Below are positions 33,682 through 44,013 of a stretch of DNA of 64,000 bases, in pieces (the stretch's first letter is position 1; each line of letters opens with the position of its first letter). Position numbers and translations under genes: made by a program. The stretch is from a virus: IMG/VR virus record IMGVR_UViG_3300021599_001395, positions 62,001 through 126,000 of that record; one strand, given 5' to 3'. Under the pieces are notes generated by a model, which was not told the DNA's origin, did not search any database, and worked only from the letters and a program-made list of their open reading frames with translations.

Positions 33682-34629
33682 TTAACAAGTACCTCCACTG
33701 TAATTAATATTACATGGTATACCTGTTGTATATATTTGTAAATCAGAAAATGAGAATAATGTTGTTGGCCAAGTTTTACTACATACCAATGTCTCTGATG
33801 GTGATCCAAAAGTACCTGATGGTATAACAACATCTTGAGATGTGTCATCACAACAATCTGTTATTGTAACAATTTTTGTTGATCCTGCGTTATATATCCT
33901 GAAAGATCTACATTCACTTGAACAATCAAAAGTGGGTATTGATGGTTGTGAATTATAAATAATCTGTGCACTTCCAGTAAGATCATAAACTCTATTATTA
34001 CTTACCCATCTACCAATTGATTGTGTTGATGTGACATAATTCGTACATAAACACAATGGATAAAATAAAGCATCACAAGGATTACTTGGGTCTCCACAAA
34101 GAACAAGTGGATTTGAATAATTCACTGGTATACCTAAAGATGATGAATTTATTAATAGTTGTTGATTATTAGATATGGCCCCTGATGGTATACATACGTT
34201 ACCCTCAATAAAAACGGCATTATTTAACCATGGTAACCCATTCCCTGTACCTAAAGATGCGGTATTAGAAAGAAGTAACCCAACTTGACCACATTCAAAT
34301 GATGATGGACAATTAACAGATGGTACAACCGGTGGTGGTGGTGTTATTGTTGGTGTACTAGTAGGTGTCGGTGTTGCCGTAGGTGTTGGTGTACTGGTGG
34401 GGGTTGGTGTTGATGTTGGTACAGGTAAATTATTGGGTATTTCTAATGTACATTGTTTTTCAATACTAGAAAAATATATAACATACGTACCAAACACATA
34501 ATTACTAATATATGTGTACGGTAATACTTGTGATCCTAAATTAAAAGTACCGCCAGTATCGGGGAAAAAAGTTATTTCTCCTGTTTCCCCCTCATAATTT
34601 TGTGTTTTTATTATTATTTCTTGTATCAT
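33682..34629 (-). CDS. Thr/Pro-stalk adhesin with shared N-terminal adaptor (315 aa)
   Basis: Residues 1 to about 65 (NYEGETGEITFFPDTGGTFN, LGSQVLPYTY, GTYVIYFS) are homologous by eye to the first 65 residues of the 779-aa protein at 34659. A Thr/Pro stalk (about residues 70-100) leads to a Cys-containing head domain (CPSSFECGQVGLLLSN; CDALFYPLCLC). A fibre with adaptor, stalk and head is inferred. Different heads on a common adaptor would let the phage carry several binding specificities. Confidence 0.75.
   Translation of the reverse strand: MIQEIIIKTQNYEGETGEITFFPDTGGTFNLGSQVLPYTYISNYVFGTYVIYFSSIEKQCTLEIPNNLPVPTSTPTPTSTPTPTATPTPTSTPTITPPPPVVPSVNCPSSFECGQVGLLLSNTASLGTGNGLPWLNNAVFIEGNVCIPSGAISNNQQLLINSSSLGIPVNYSNPLVLCGDPSNPCDALFYPLCLCTNYVTSTQSIGRWVSNNRVYDLTGSAQIIYNSQPSIPTFDCSSECRSFRIYNAGSTKIVTITDCCDDTSQDVVIPSGTFGSPSETLVCSKTWPTTLFSFSDLQIYTTGIPCNINYSGGTC
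34333..34420 (-). repeat. Tandem Thr/Pro-stalk repeat array
   Basis: Short imperfect repeat of the PTPTSTPT-encoding unit in the 315-aa protein, about five units. Confidence 0.85.
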
Positions 34630-34658
34630 CTTTTATTAAATACCTAAAATTATTTTTT

Positions 34659-36998
34659 TTATGGACAACTAAAAGTATTTAATATCACACCACCACTATC
34701 AACTTGTATTGCTAATCGTGATGTTCCAGAACAAAAAGTTGTCGAATTAACAATAACTATCCAATTTCCACCACCATCAGACGGAGCGGTTAATCCCGGG
34801 TCATCATACATTATCATACCAGCACTAAATACAGGTATGTCTCTATAAAAAGCTCTTGCACATGTTGATCCCGCAGCACAAGCCAATCCCGATGTGGAAT
34901 AAGTACTCACATTTCCGGCGAACACATATGAACTTGGTGGTGTACTACTAACCGTAGGAGTTGAGGTACTAGTTGGTGTTGGTGTACTAGTAGGAGTTGG
35001 TGTACTAGTTGATGTAGGTGTTGGTGTTGCAGTAGGAGTTGGAGTACTAGTCGATGTAGGTGTTGGTGTTGCAGTAGGAGTTGGAGTACTAGTCGATGTA
35101 GGTGTTGGTGTTGGTATTATAAATGATCCACACTGTTGTAATATACCAGATGATCCCGAATATATTACACCTATAGTGTAAGTGTCGGATGGTAATCCCG
35201 AAAAAGTGTCATGGAAATAATTCGTATTAAAAGGTGAACTATATACATCTTGATCGATAATTGTTCCTGATGAATTTAATGCACATACAATTATTTGTGT
35301 TATTGATGGATTATTTTTTACAGAATTTTCAATACCAACTTCATAACCAAACTCTGTTGAATTTATATCACTTTGTATTGTAAAAGGACAATTTAATGTA
35401 TATGTTATTGGGCAACCTGAAGTTGGGTCCACACTAAAAAATGGTGCAACATAGTCGGGATCACCAACTGTATTATTTTTAATTTCACCTGTTGGGGTAT
35501 TTGTGTTTATGTCATATTTTTCAAGTGTGTCAACTATTACATCACCCGTGTTTTCCAATCCGGTAACCGCGTTATTGTAAAAAACAACACTACCTTCACT
35601 TCTGTCTACTATTACTCCTCCCCAACCTACTGTGGGACCAGGACTTACTGACATTAAACTATTTGTCCCGTATTCATTTGTAACTTGTTCAATACCGGAT
35701 AGATAATAATTAGGTATCAATCTTTTTATTTCATATGTGTCTCTATCAATTTCATAAGTTTGATATATTACAGTTGCATCTCCATTCACATTATTAATTA
35801 ATTGAGTTGCTATGTATAACTTACCGCTAACGGGATCTAAATTAAAAGTATAAACACCAACATCTTTACCTTGTAATCTTTTATTAAAAATAATTGTTGT
35901 TACAATTGTTGCTCCCGTATTTGTTGAATTTGGATTTAAAACCCACATTCTTCTTCCACCAATATCACTTACATAAACTTTGTTTTTTTCTATGTCATAA
36001 AATAGATATTGCCAATATCTACCAGATCCACCGGGAACTGAGGTAGATGATCCTGGTAATGTTATATAGGTTATAAAATTGAAATTATCATCAAAAACAC
36101 CGATATTACCAACTGTACCTGAACCCGAAGTTGACGTTACCCATAAATATGTTTGAGAGATCCCTGTACCAATTTCACGTGCAGTTGGTGCCCCTCCAAC
36201 AAAATAAGTGTTTAGTTGAGTATTTCTTGGTATTATTGTTTTTGGTAAAGAAGGATTTTCTCTATTTATTCTTATTAAATCACCTGTTGGTGTTATTCCT
36301 GAAAGTGAACCGCCTCTAATGTCACCATATATAAAATTTTCTGAAACGTAAAGAAAATTTCTTTCGAATATATTATCACTACCGTATGATATTTGTGTTA
36401 TGGTGTTTCCGGTTGTGTCATAAATGATCATTCCTGTTATAATAGTATCAGTTGGTAACGTATTAAGTGGCGTTTGATTTGTACCTGTAAAATATATTCT
36501 CTTGTATGTTTTATCAAAAGTGCTAATATACAATGCAGGTGCTCTCAACCAACTTACATCACCAGTTGCACCAGTGATAAATGTTACATTTGATACGGAT
36601 GTAGATGCTGTGGTTGGTGTAAACCAATATATATTACCCCTAAGATTGTCATCCGCGTCTGCAACCCAAACTCTATTTGTATCATCGTCATACCAAACAT
36701 AAGATGGTGATGATATACCAGATAGTGAATTAGTGATTAAAAAGTTTGCACTTTGTTCACATGTGAAATCTAAAATTCTCCAAGCAAGTTCGGGTGACGT
36801 ATCTATTAAAGTTGACGAACATGTTATACCAAAACCAGAAAAATATAAAAAATATGTACCATAGGGATACGTTGACTCATATTGATAAGGTATAACATGT
36901 GAACCTAAATTAAATGTTCCGCCGGTATCTGGATTAAATGTTATCTCCGCAACTTGGCCATTATAATTTTCACTTGTTAATGTAACATTATATTTCAT
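34659..36998 (-). CDS. Adhesin with adaptor, propeller-like core, Thr/Pro stalk and head (779 aa)
   Basis: Residues 1-65 carry the adaptor shared with the 315-aa neighbour (PDTGGTFNLGSHVIPY). Residues about 75-510 show repeated motifs of beta-propeller type (VWYDDDTNRVWVADADD; IEKNKVYVSDIGGRRMW; DPVSGKLYIATQLI). About residues 540-625 form an Ig/FnIII-like domain. Then come a long Thr/Pro stalk and a C-terminal Cys-containing domain (ACAAGSTCARAFYRDIPVF). The layout suggests a stalked receptor-binding protein. Enzymatic activity cannot be inferred. Confidence 0.75.
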   Translation of the reverse strand: MKYNVTLTSENYNGQVAEITFNPDTGGTFNLGSHVIPYQYESTYPYGTYFLYFSGFGITCSSTLIDTSPELAWRILDFTCEQSANFLITNSLSGISSPSYVWYDDDTNRVWVADADDNLRGNIYWFTPTTASTSVSNVTFITGATGDVSWLRAPALYISTFDKTYKRIYFTGTNQTPLNTLPTDTIITGMIIYDTTGNTITQISYGSDNIFERNFLYVSENFIYGDIRGGSLSGITPTGDLIRINRENPSLPKTIIPRNTQLNTYFVGGAPTAREIGTGISQTYLWVTSTSGSGTVGNIGVFDDNFNFITYITLPGSSTSVPGGSGRYWQYLFYDIEKNKVYVSDIGGRRMWVLNPNSTNTGATIVTTIIFNKRLQGKDVGVYTFNLDPVSGKLYIATQLINNVNGDATVIYQTYEIDRDTYEIKRLIPNYYLSGIEQVTNEYGTNSLMSVSPGPTVGWGGVIVDRSEGSVVFYNNAVTGLENTGDVIVDTLEKYDINTNTPTGEIKNNTVGDPDYVAPFFSVDPTSGCPITYTLNCPFTIQSDINSTEFGYEVGIENSVKNNPSITQIIVCALNSSGTIIDQDVYSSPFNTNYFHDTFSGLPSDTYTIGVIYSGSSGILQQCGSFIIPTPTPTSTSTPTPTATPTPTSTSTPTPTATPTPTSTSTPTPTSTPTPTSTSTPTVSSTPPSSYVFAGNVSTYSTSGLACAAGSTCARAFYRDIPVFSAGMIMYDDPGLTAPSDGGGNWIVIVNSTTFCSGTSRLAIQVDSGGVILNTFSCP
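34951..35115 (-). repeat. Tandem Thr/Pro-stalk repeat array
   Basis: About nine imperfect 18-bp units with higher-order repetition: a roughly 60-bp block containing GCAGTAGGAGTTGGAGTACT is present twice almost unchanged. Confidence 0.9.
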
Positions 36999-37023
36999 TA
37001 TACCTAAATATATTTTTTTTAAT

Positions 37024-40000
37024 TTATGTTGTAAAGTTTAAACATATTTCATAATATGAACCGAGGTGGAACAACGGATCATCAGTTGTAAAATCAATAA
37101 ACAATGTGTGTGTTGTTCCTGCCGATAAGAAATATGGTCCAGGTACAATGATATTCTGAATAACAGGACCCATTGTACATCCTTGATTCAAGTCTTGTGA
37201 TGTTGCAGATGCTAACAATGTTCCATCAAGATAGAAAGCTATGTTTTCATAACCCGTATCTTGTAATTCGGCTAAACCACTAAAACTTAAGTGTAAATAA
37301 GTATCAACCGGACCTACTGTTATTGTTGCAGTTGCGGTACCATTTTGTGTTATATCACACGTACCACCACAGTTTAATGAATCCGCAATATTAAATCTAA
37401 CACATAAATTATTTGGTGATACTACCCACTCAGCCGTTTCGCAACCCGTGACTCCTGACGTATTCTTAGTTGTTGTCCATATTAAACCAGATACAGGTAA
37501 TGTTCCTGTTGGCGTAGATGTACTAGTAGGTGTTGGTGTAGATGTACTAGTAGGTGTTGGCGTACTAGTAGAAGTAGGTGTTGGTGTAGATGTACTAGTA
37601 GGTGTTGGCGTACTAGTAGGTGTTGGCGTACTAGTAGAAGTAGGTGTTGGCGTACTAGTTTCAGTTGGTGTTGGTGAAGGTGTTGGGGTTGGAGTTGCGG
37701 TAGGTGTTGGTGTGGGTGCTAATTGTAACTCAGCGGTACAACACTCTGGTATTTGTGATGCACCGTAAACCACTAATGACGGAATTGTTTGTATTAATGT
37801 TGGTGTATGTGGATATGTTAAAGGTATATTATATATTTTACCATCCACGTTCGCAACATATAATGAACCATTATCTTGGAATATTCCATATGGTGTTGTG
37901 GCAGTTGTATTTAAATCTGAACTTGTTTCAAATAAACCTGTATTATAATCATATTGAACTAAAAATACACCACCTAATTTTGTTATTGTTATTAAAATTT
38001 TATTATTTGTAGTAAACATTATATCTCCGGCAATTGACTCAGTTGGTAGTAATGAAAATATTACATTTACCGTAGCCACAGAATTACTTACGTCTATTTC
38101 TATGATTTCCCACAAACCAGATATACCATTGTATGATGATGACAATAATTTAGTATCATTTATTGCACATAATCCAGCACCAATATTTATTCCACTTGGT
38201 AAAGATACAATCCTATTAAATGTTGTCGACCAAGGATTAGTACTTATATCCCATTCATATATAAAGGAATTATATAACCACATCTTATTTAATGTGTGAG
38301 CAATATCTGCGGAAAATATAAATGTACCTAAATTGGTTTTAGTGTTTGAAGAATAATCATAATAATAAACATCATTAGAATCATCATTAATTAAAACACT
38401 ACATTCAGGTAATATTAGATTTGATGGTATTGAACATTCACCTACTGATGAGATTCCAGATAATGGTAATGTGGAACTCGTGTTACCAGTCCAAATGTAT
38501 GTATCATTAGAAACAGGATATTCACTATTGTTACCTAAGTAACCATATATTTGACCGCCAACTGTATTTGTGAAAAGGTCATAAGTTTCCCTATGTTCCC
38601 ATATAGTTGTACCACTATTCCAAACAACATATGTAATAAAACCAGGAATAGAAAGACTAATTAACATATAATTAATTTTACCATCATAATATGTGTAAGA
38701 TTGTCCACTAAAAATAAAATTAGAACTGTTTCCGGAAGTTAAATAAAAGCATAATTCAGGTAAACAATCATTTAACTGTGAATTTACTAAACCAAATTGA
38801 TCTTCAATACGAATCCAATTTTCTGTCGGTTCATTTGTTGGTGTGTCAAGGTTAACATTTAAATAACTTAAAACACCATATACAGTATCGGGTATTTTGT
38901 TTACAACATCATAATTAGAATAGTTTTCCCATCTTGTTGTACCACTATTCCAAACAACAACACCGAATGGATAAGTCATGCCTGTTCCTGTATTTGTGTA
39001 ACCTAAACTATAGTAGTACTTACCATCATGGTATCCTGCAGGGTATCTAAGATTAACATTAGATCCCATATTACCAAAAGTTTCACCAGGGTCGTATGTA
39101 AAACATACTTGTGGTGGACAATCATTTACTGTTGTAATGTACGCTCCAAGTTCAGGATTATAATCATAAACCCATTGATATTGTGAACTACTAATTGGTG
39201 TGTTTCCACTATAATTTAAATACGAATATAATGTTCCTGATGTTCCGACATTTACGTCAAAGTTTTCCCAATTTTCCCATCTAGTTGTGCCACTGTTCCA
39301 TATCAAATAATATGGGAAATTTACATCAGTAGATTTATAATAATTTCTATTGTTATACACACCAAATATTTCGTAGATATATGAAGTATATTGTGTTGTT
39401 GATGAGTATGTTCCTATTAAACAAATGTCACTACATATTTCATCACTACAATCATCCGGTAATTGTTGTGTTGGTGGTATACAATTTCCACTAATTGAAT
39501 TTATTATTTGGTAACTTGCAGATGGTAAATCAATAATATTCCAAGAATATGATCCTTCAACGATTGGTAAATTTGGATTTTCATTATATTGGTACAATGT
39601 ACCTGAATTTAATGATGATCTATATTCCCATCTATTATTATTTATCGACCAAGAAACATAATAAACAAACGTATCGTTTTTAGGACTAAAAATATATGAT
39701 GGTTTTTCATTAACGATAACCCCCGGACTAACTGTTACAAATTCAGGGTTAGAAAACGCTTCGGCAGCAATTTCAAAACATATAGTTGGTTCGGTAAAAT
39801 ATTCTGTAGGGCAATCTTCAATATCACTATAGAATTGTTGTGGACAATCTTCTATTAAATTAGAAACATGTGTTTGATATTTGTGTTGTAGTAATACTTG
39901 ATGACTATCGTTACCATTAAATATTATTAAATCTTCACCGACAGGTACATCTCTACCAGAAGTTTCAAAATTAAAATTATAATACATATTTGGTTCACAG

Positions 40001-43000
40001 TAATCAAGATCTACCGCAATAACCTCAATAGGAAAACCATCGACATTCAATAAGAAATCACCATAATTTTCATAATAATCTTTTGGATATGGACAACATG
40101 GTTCTGGTGGTGTTTCTCCGGGTAATTGTAAATGTTCAGGTATTCTCTCATCAAGGAAATAATCTGTTTTAGTTACAATACCTCCATCAACTATTTTGTT
40201 TGTATATACTCTTAATTTTGTTGTTGGTAAAACTTCAATAACTGTTGTTGTATTATTTACTGTTCTTCCCGTTATTAAACTTTTCTTAACAGATCCAAGA
40301 CATTCTATACTTTTTACTTCATTATAATCATATTGAAAAGTAAAGGCATATCCATATAGATAAGCAAGTTTAAAATCTTGATATGAGAAATTACATGGTT
40401 TATATGTTGCGGTTAATAAAATATCACCAACAACAACGTCCTCAACATTTGTTATTTCAATATCACCAAAATTAATATAATGTACTATTGCGTTGTAATC
40501 TATTGTACCGTTTTCTATTTGAATTATTGGAAACTGTCCAACAATTTTTAAAACTTTACTATCAGACAATAATCCATAATCATAAGATGGTTCATATTTT
40601 AATCTTGGTACGAATATACAGTCAATAAAATTATCACAAAATGTGACCGCTGTTTGTGAAGAAATTAATGTTTCACCACTACAAGGTAGTGAACATCCAC
40701 TCATATATGTATTGATAACAAATTGTTGATAATATTCTTTAGACTCATTATGTTCATATTTTTTCTGAAATCCGTCTATTGATATTTTTGTCTCACAATT
40801 AGCAGCATCTAAAAAATTTAATTCTATTTTTTTACTAAGAGAAGCACCTGATATAGATATTTTACAATTATCAACTTCACCAAATTTAATTCCTGTACTT
40901 GTTGTTCCAGTTTTACCTGTGATAAACATACAATCAGAGTGGTAATAAGTAGAAGAACCAAAACCACCTTTTTGTATACCAACATTATTTTTAAGTACAA
41001 TATCTAAATCAATAATAGGACAATAGTCTGTTTGACACTCTGTTGTATTTACATTAATATCTAAATCATTATTACATATTGGATTTATTGGTGTATATTC
41101 AGTGTCAAATCTATATATAAAATAATCTTCAACAGAACAATCATTAAAATCATATTTTATTGATGTGAATCTAACTTTTTCTTTACCGTCAATATCGGTG
41201 AAAAATTCAAAAGTTAACTTTGGTTTATATTCCCATGTGTATGTTGAATTAGGTTGTTGTAGAAAAGGTTCGTAATTTTCATATCCCGCAGTATATCCCG
41301 TTGTAAATTTATTTACAACATTTTCAACCAACCCAGATAATGCAACCACCCAAAGTTCTTTTATTTTATCGACATCGGGATCTACAAATTCTTTATAGTC
41401 ACATATCAAAGGCAATGCCGTTGTACCGCTATCAGGTAAAATTGTACAACCAGTCATTGGCATTGGATTAAATAATTTAGCACTGTTACTTGTATTTGTT
41501 GTCCCACTAACAAGTACACAATAAGGGTGTCCAGAAAACACATATCCATCAATTTCTATTATTGGACAATATGTTACCCCTGTTATATTGATTAATCCTC
41601 TAAAATTTTCTTCTTCACCTAATATTGTTTCTAAATCTTCATTTATCGCATCACCAAAATTTGGGTATAAATTCTCAACTATTGTTTTTGGTTGACATCC
41701 TAAATTATATTTATATTTTGGTCTACCAAAAAAGTTATTATCTATTAAATTACCTCCTGTCCATAATGTAGTTGCGGGAATTACTTGATCAAGTATTTGC
41801 ATCCAATATGGACTCATTCGTTGTATAAACTCATGTGAATCAATATAATTATAAGAAGTAAAACCAGTGCTAGTGAAATAAGATGTGTAAACATCCTCGA
41901 GTGCAATGTAATTTTTCTTATATCTTATAACGTGGGAATTTTTTAATTGGGAATGTAATGTCTTTTCTAAAAATTCCGCAAATGTGACACCTGTTTGTGG
42001 ATATAATGTATTTGAACCGAATGTTAATAATAAATCTCTAGATTTTCTCCAAATATCATAATCGATCGCCCTACTTGGTGATAAGTAGACTTCAATATTT
42101 TTTCTATTTAAAACATAAGATGAATTTCCATCATAGAAACTGGCCTTAACGTTATCTATTTCAGAATCCAAACCATATCCAGTATCTAATCCTGGTAATG
42201 TTCTAAAAACGTCAAAATATTCTTCACCATAAGAATATGGTTTTGCCTTTGTTTTAATCGTTTTTGTTCTACCTGTTAAAATAGAATTTTCTTCATCAAG
42301 TATATCGGGTGTTCTATGTTTTAAAGTCATATCATACCATCCCGAACCTTTCTGAAAAAATATATCACTTATTGGATCAAATGCTCTTCTAGGTAATCCG
42401 GTTTTTTCATCAACAGGATAACCCTCTCTATTAAATGTTGTTAATCCTTGTTCTATATTTTTTGTATAAAGATATGTTGTTGGTGAAAATAATGCTGTCG
42501 TTAAAAATTTACTTCTTTGTAAAACATCATAGATATCATTTTCGAGGTCACTAGAATTTGGCATTGATGTGACTCTGTAAATATATTCATCAATTCTTAT
42601 TAAAGGTTCAGGTGCACCCAAAAATCTTAGAAAGAAATGTATCGATGATCTAGTTCCTTTTGATTTATATAGATAGGCTAAATTAACTAATAGTCTTCTA
42701 TAGAATTCATATTCGGCTTCAATTAAATTTTTACCAATACTTTGTGATGAATAGTTAGATCTACTTCTACTATACAATGCACTATCTAATGTATCTTCAT
42801 CAAATAAACTAACAGTGGTCAAACCTAAATTTTCCGCTAAATTCTTAAGTAGAATATCGGGTAAATTATTTATACCATCATAACTTACATTTCTCATGTA
42901 AGCGATGTTGTCTATATATTTCTTTATTTTATCAAAACTTTGTCCATATAATTGAAAAACACTTTCTGCCTTTTTTTCATCAGAATCAAACTCATACAAT

Positions 43001-44013
43001 TGGGGTGATGTTAAAAATCTAATAAATAAATTAGATTTATAATTATCGATTTCGTCTCCTAAATTTTTTAAACTATCTAGATACCCATCAAAATCAGAAC
43101 CAATTATTTTTATATTCCAACCATCTTTAGATAATGGCCAATTATATGCAACTTGTATTAAATTTGTATTTGTTTTATCAAAATTTTCTCTTGGCACAAC
43201 AAAAAATGCAGTAAACTTTGGATTAGTTTCTCTATTAACTAATTGTTCCTCAATTTCATCTAAACTTTTATAAAACTCCTCAACAATACCATCATTTGGT
43301 CTAACTAATATATTTTCAGTATAAGTCGTGTCGCCAGAAAACGGATTACCCTTTATTTTTAATTTAAAGTTACTTTTACTGTCTGGTTGTACAAAGTCAA
43401 CTATTTCGTAAGGTTGTTCTTTGATTACTGTTACATATTTCTTAAATGAAGAATAAAAGTTTCTAATATTAGTATCACCATCAGGTAAGGTATTACTTTG
43501 TGGTCTACTTAATTTTATTTCAAACGTATTAAATAGTCTAGGTAACTCAACTTCAAAAATTGTTGTGTCTCTATCAATATCGTATGATATATTATAGGCC
43601 GTATATTGATTTGTTACAATTAAACTGTCTTTGTCTATTAAAAAAGATGCGGGATATTTTTTAATAATATTTTTAATTGATACTTCTAATCTTCTAGATA
43701 ACGACCCGAATAAAGATTTACCAGCATCATTTTTAGCATTTCTAAATCTCAACTCTCTGTCACTTTTTTTAGTCGATGACATTAATGGAGTTGAAAATTC
43801 ATTTTCTTCTTCTTTTAACGTGTCTAATGTTAAAAAATCCGAAAACGGACTTGTTCTAAAATTTTTACTGTCTTTTTCAGGAATTGCTCTATCTAAAGCA
43901 AAGTTGGTATTAGTTAATTGACTAGACCCATCGGTAATTTGCACACCGACTAAACTATCACTAAAGGTTTCTCTTCCACTTGCTGCCTGACTTGGTACTT
44001 TTCTTCTTGCCAT
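37024..44013 (-). CDS. Giant baseplate/tail-fibre fusion, gpI-like N-terminus with lectin-like modules (2329 aa)
   Basis: Residues 1 to about 700 look like a baseplate component; around 425-475 (AEYEFYRRLLVNLAYLYKSK, GTRSSIHFFLRFLGAPEPL) matches the pattern of P2 gpI-type tail proteins, where a K-G-T helix precedes a loop-forming domain. The middle (about 830-1380) is beta-rich with many Cys. About residues 1407-1860 hold four tandem copies of a Trp-rich module (VVWNSGTTRWEN type). A propeller-like region (about 1870-2095) follows, then a long Thr/Pro stalk and a C-terminal jelly-roll-like domain (NIAFYLDGTLLASATS). The start overlaps the upstream stop as TAATG. Such a fusion of baseplate and fibre in one chain is unusual. 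Confidence 0.8.
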   Translation of the reverse strand: MARRKVPSQAASGRETFSDSLVGVQITDGSSQLTNTNFALDRAIPEKDSKNFRTSPFSDFLTLDTLKEEENEFSTPLMSSTKKSDRELRFRNAKNDAGKSLFGSLSRRLEVSIKNIIKKYPASFLIDKDSLIVTNQYTAYNISYDIDRDTTIFEVELPRLFNTFEIKLSRPQSNTLPDGDTNIRNFYSSFKKYVTVIKEQPYEIVDFVQPDSKSNFKLKIKGNPFSGDTTYTENILVRPNDGIVEEFYKSLDEIEEQLVNRETNPKFTAFFVVPRENFDKTNTNLIQVAYNWPLSKDGWNIKIIGSDFDGYLDSLKNLGDEIDNYKSNLFIRFLTSPQLYEFDSDEKKAESVFQLYGQSFDKIKKYIDNIAYMRNVSYDGINNLPDILLKNLAENLGLTTVSLFDEDTLDSALYSRSRSNYSSQSIGKNLIEAEYEFYRRLLVNLAYLYKSKGTRSSIHFFLRFLGAPEPLIRIDEYIYRVTSMPNSSDLENDIYDVLQRSKFLTTALFSPTTYLYTKNIEQGLTTFNREGYPVDEKTGLPRRAFDPISDIFFQKGSGWYDMTLKHRTPDILDEENSILTGRTKTIKTKAKPYSYGEEYFDVFRTLPGLDTGYGLDSEIDNVKASFYDGNSSYVLNRKNIEVYLSPSRAIDYDIWRKSRDLLLTFGSNTLYPQTGVTFAEFLEKTLHSQLKNSHVIRYKKNYIALEDVYTSYFTSTGFTSYNYIDSHEFIQRMSPYWMQILDQVIPATTLWTGGNLIDNNFFGRPKYKYNLGCQPKTIVENLYPNFGDAINEDLETILGEEENFRGLINITGVTYCPIIEIDGYVFSGHPYCVLVSGTTNTSNSAKLFNPMPMTGCTILPDSGTTALPLICDYKEFVDPDVDKIKELWVVALSGLVENVVNKFTTGYTAGYENYEPFLQQPNSTYTWEYKPKLTFEFFTDIDGKEKVRFTSIKYDFNDCSVEDYFIYRFDTEYTPINPICNNDLDINVNTTECQTDYCPIIDLDIVLKNNVGIQKGGFGSSTYYHSDCMFITGKTGTTSTGIKFGEVDNCKISISGASLSKKIELNFLDAANCETKISIDGFQKKYEHNESKEYYQQFVINTYMSGCSLPCSGETLISSQTAVTFCDNFIDCIFVPRLKYEPSYDYGLLSDSKVLKIVGQFPIIQIENGTIDYNAIVHYINFGDIEITNVEDVVVGDILLTATYKPCNFSYQDFKLAYLYGYAFTFQYDYNEVKSIECLGSVKKSLITGRTVNNTTTVIEVLPTTKLRVYTNKIVDGGIVTKTDYFLDERIPEHLQLPGETPPEPCCPYPKDYYENYGDFLLNVDGFPIEVIAVDLDYCEPNMYYNFNFETSGRDVPVGEDLIIFNGNDSHQVLLQHKYQTHVSNLIEDCPQQFYSDIEDCPTEYFTEPTICFEIAAEAFSNPEFVTVSPGVIVNEKPSYIFSPKNDTFVYYVSWSINNNRWEYRSSLNSGTLYQYNENPNLPIVEGSYSWNIIDLPSASYQIINSISGNCIPPTQQLPDDCSDEICSDICLIGTYSSTTQYTSYIYEIFGVYNNRNYYKSTDVNFPYYLIWNSGTTRWENWENFDVNVGTSGTLYSYLNYSGNTPISSSQYQWVYDYNPELGAYITTVNDCPPQVCFTYDPGETFGNMGSNVNLRYPAGYHDGKYYYSLGYTNTGTGMTYPFGVVVWNSGTTRWENYSNYDVVNKIPDTVYGVLSYLNVNLDTPTNEPTENWIRIEDQFGLVNSQLNDCLPELCFYLTSGNSSNFIFSGQSYTYYDGKINYMLISLSIPGFITYVVWNSGTTIWEHRETYDLFTNTVGGQIYGYLGNNSEYPVSNDTYIWTGNTSSTLPLSGISSVGECSIPSNLILPECSVLINDDSNDVYYYDYSSNTKTNLGTFIFSADIAHTLNKMWLYNSFIYEWDISTNPWSTTFNRIVSLPSGINIGAGLCAINDTKLLSSSYNGISGLWEIIEIDVSNSVATVNVIFSLLPTESIAGDIMFTTNNKILITITKLGGVFLVQYDYNTGLFETSSDLNTTATTPYGIFQDNGSLYVANVDGKIYNIPLTYPHTPTLIQTIPSLVVYGASQIPECCTAELQLAPTPTPTATPTPTPSPTPTETSTPTPTSTSTPTPTSTPTPTSTSTPTPTSTSTPTPTSTSTPTPTSTSTPTGTLPVSGLIWTTTKNTSGVTGCETAEWVVSPNNLCVRFNIADSLNCGGTCDITQNGTATATITVGPVDTYLHLSFSGLAELQDTGYENIAFYLDGTLLASATSQDLNQGCTMGPVIQNIIVPGPYFLSAGTTHTLFIDFTTDDPLFHLGSYYEICLNFTT
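37506..37718 (-). repeat. Longest Thr/Pro-stalk repeat array
   Basis: About twelve 18-bp units (GTTGGTGTAGATGTACTAGT type) encoding PTPTST(S)T on the minus strand, the longest of the four arrays. Confidence 0.92.
38440..39800 (-). repeat. Four tandem lectin-like protein modules (DNA-level diverged)
   Basis: Each module is about 110 residues and shares a first CF(E/T/Y), a YY(x)n block, WNSGTTRWE (or WSINNNRWEY), a GTLYxYL or VYGYLG line, and a final Trp. Approximate borders are 39455-39795, 39115-39450, 38770-39112 and 38440-38765. A fifth copy is in the 396-aa adhesin. Confidence 0.75.

Noticed and set aside
30435-37718. Repeat arrays as CRISPR
   Set aside because: Units are contiguous, 18 bp, imperfect and in frame inside fibre genes; there are no spacers and no cas genes.
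37448-37768. Plus-strand ORFs rich in VGVGVLVG at the stalk arrays
   Set aside because: They are the reverse-strand reading of PTPTST-encoding repeats and have no other protein-like feature.
37024-44013. Diversity-generating retroelement target
   Set aside because: The C-terminal domain and neighbourhood show no template repeat or reverse transcriptase in this window.
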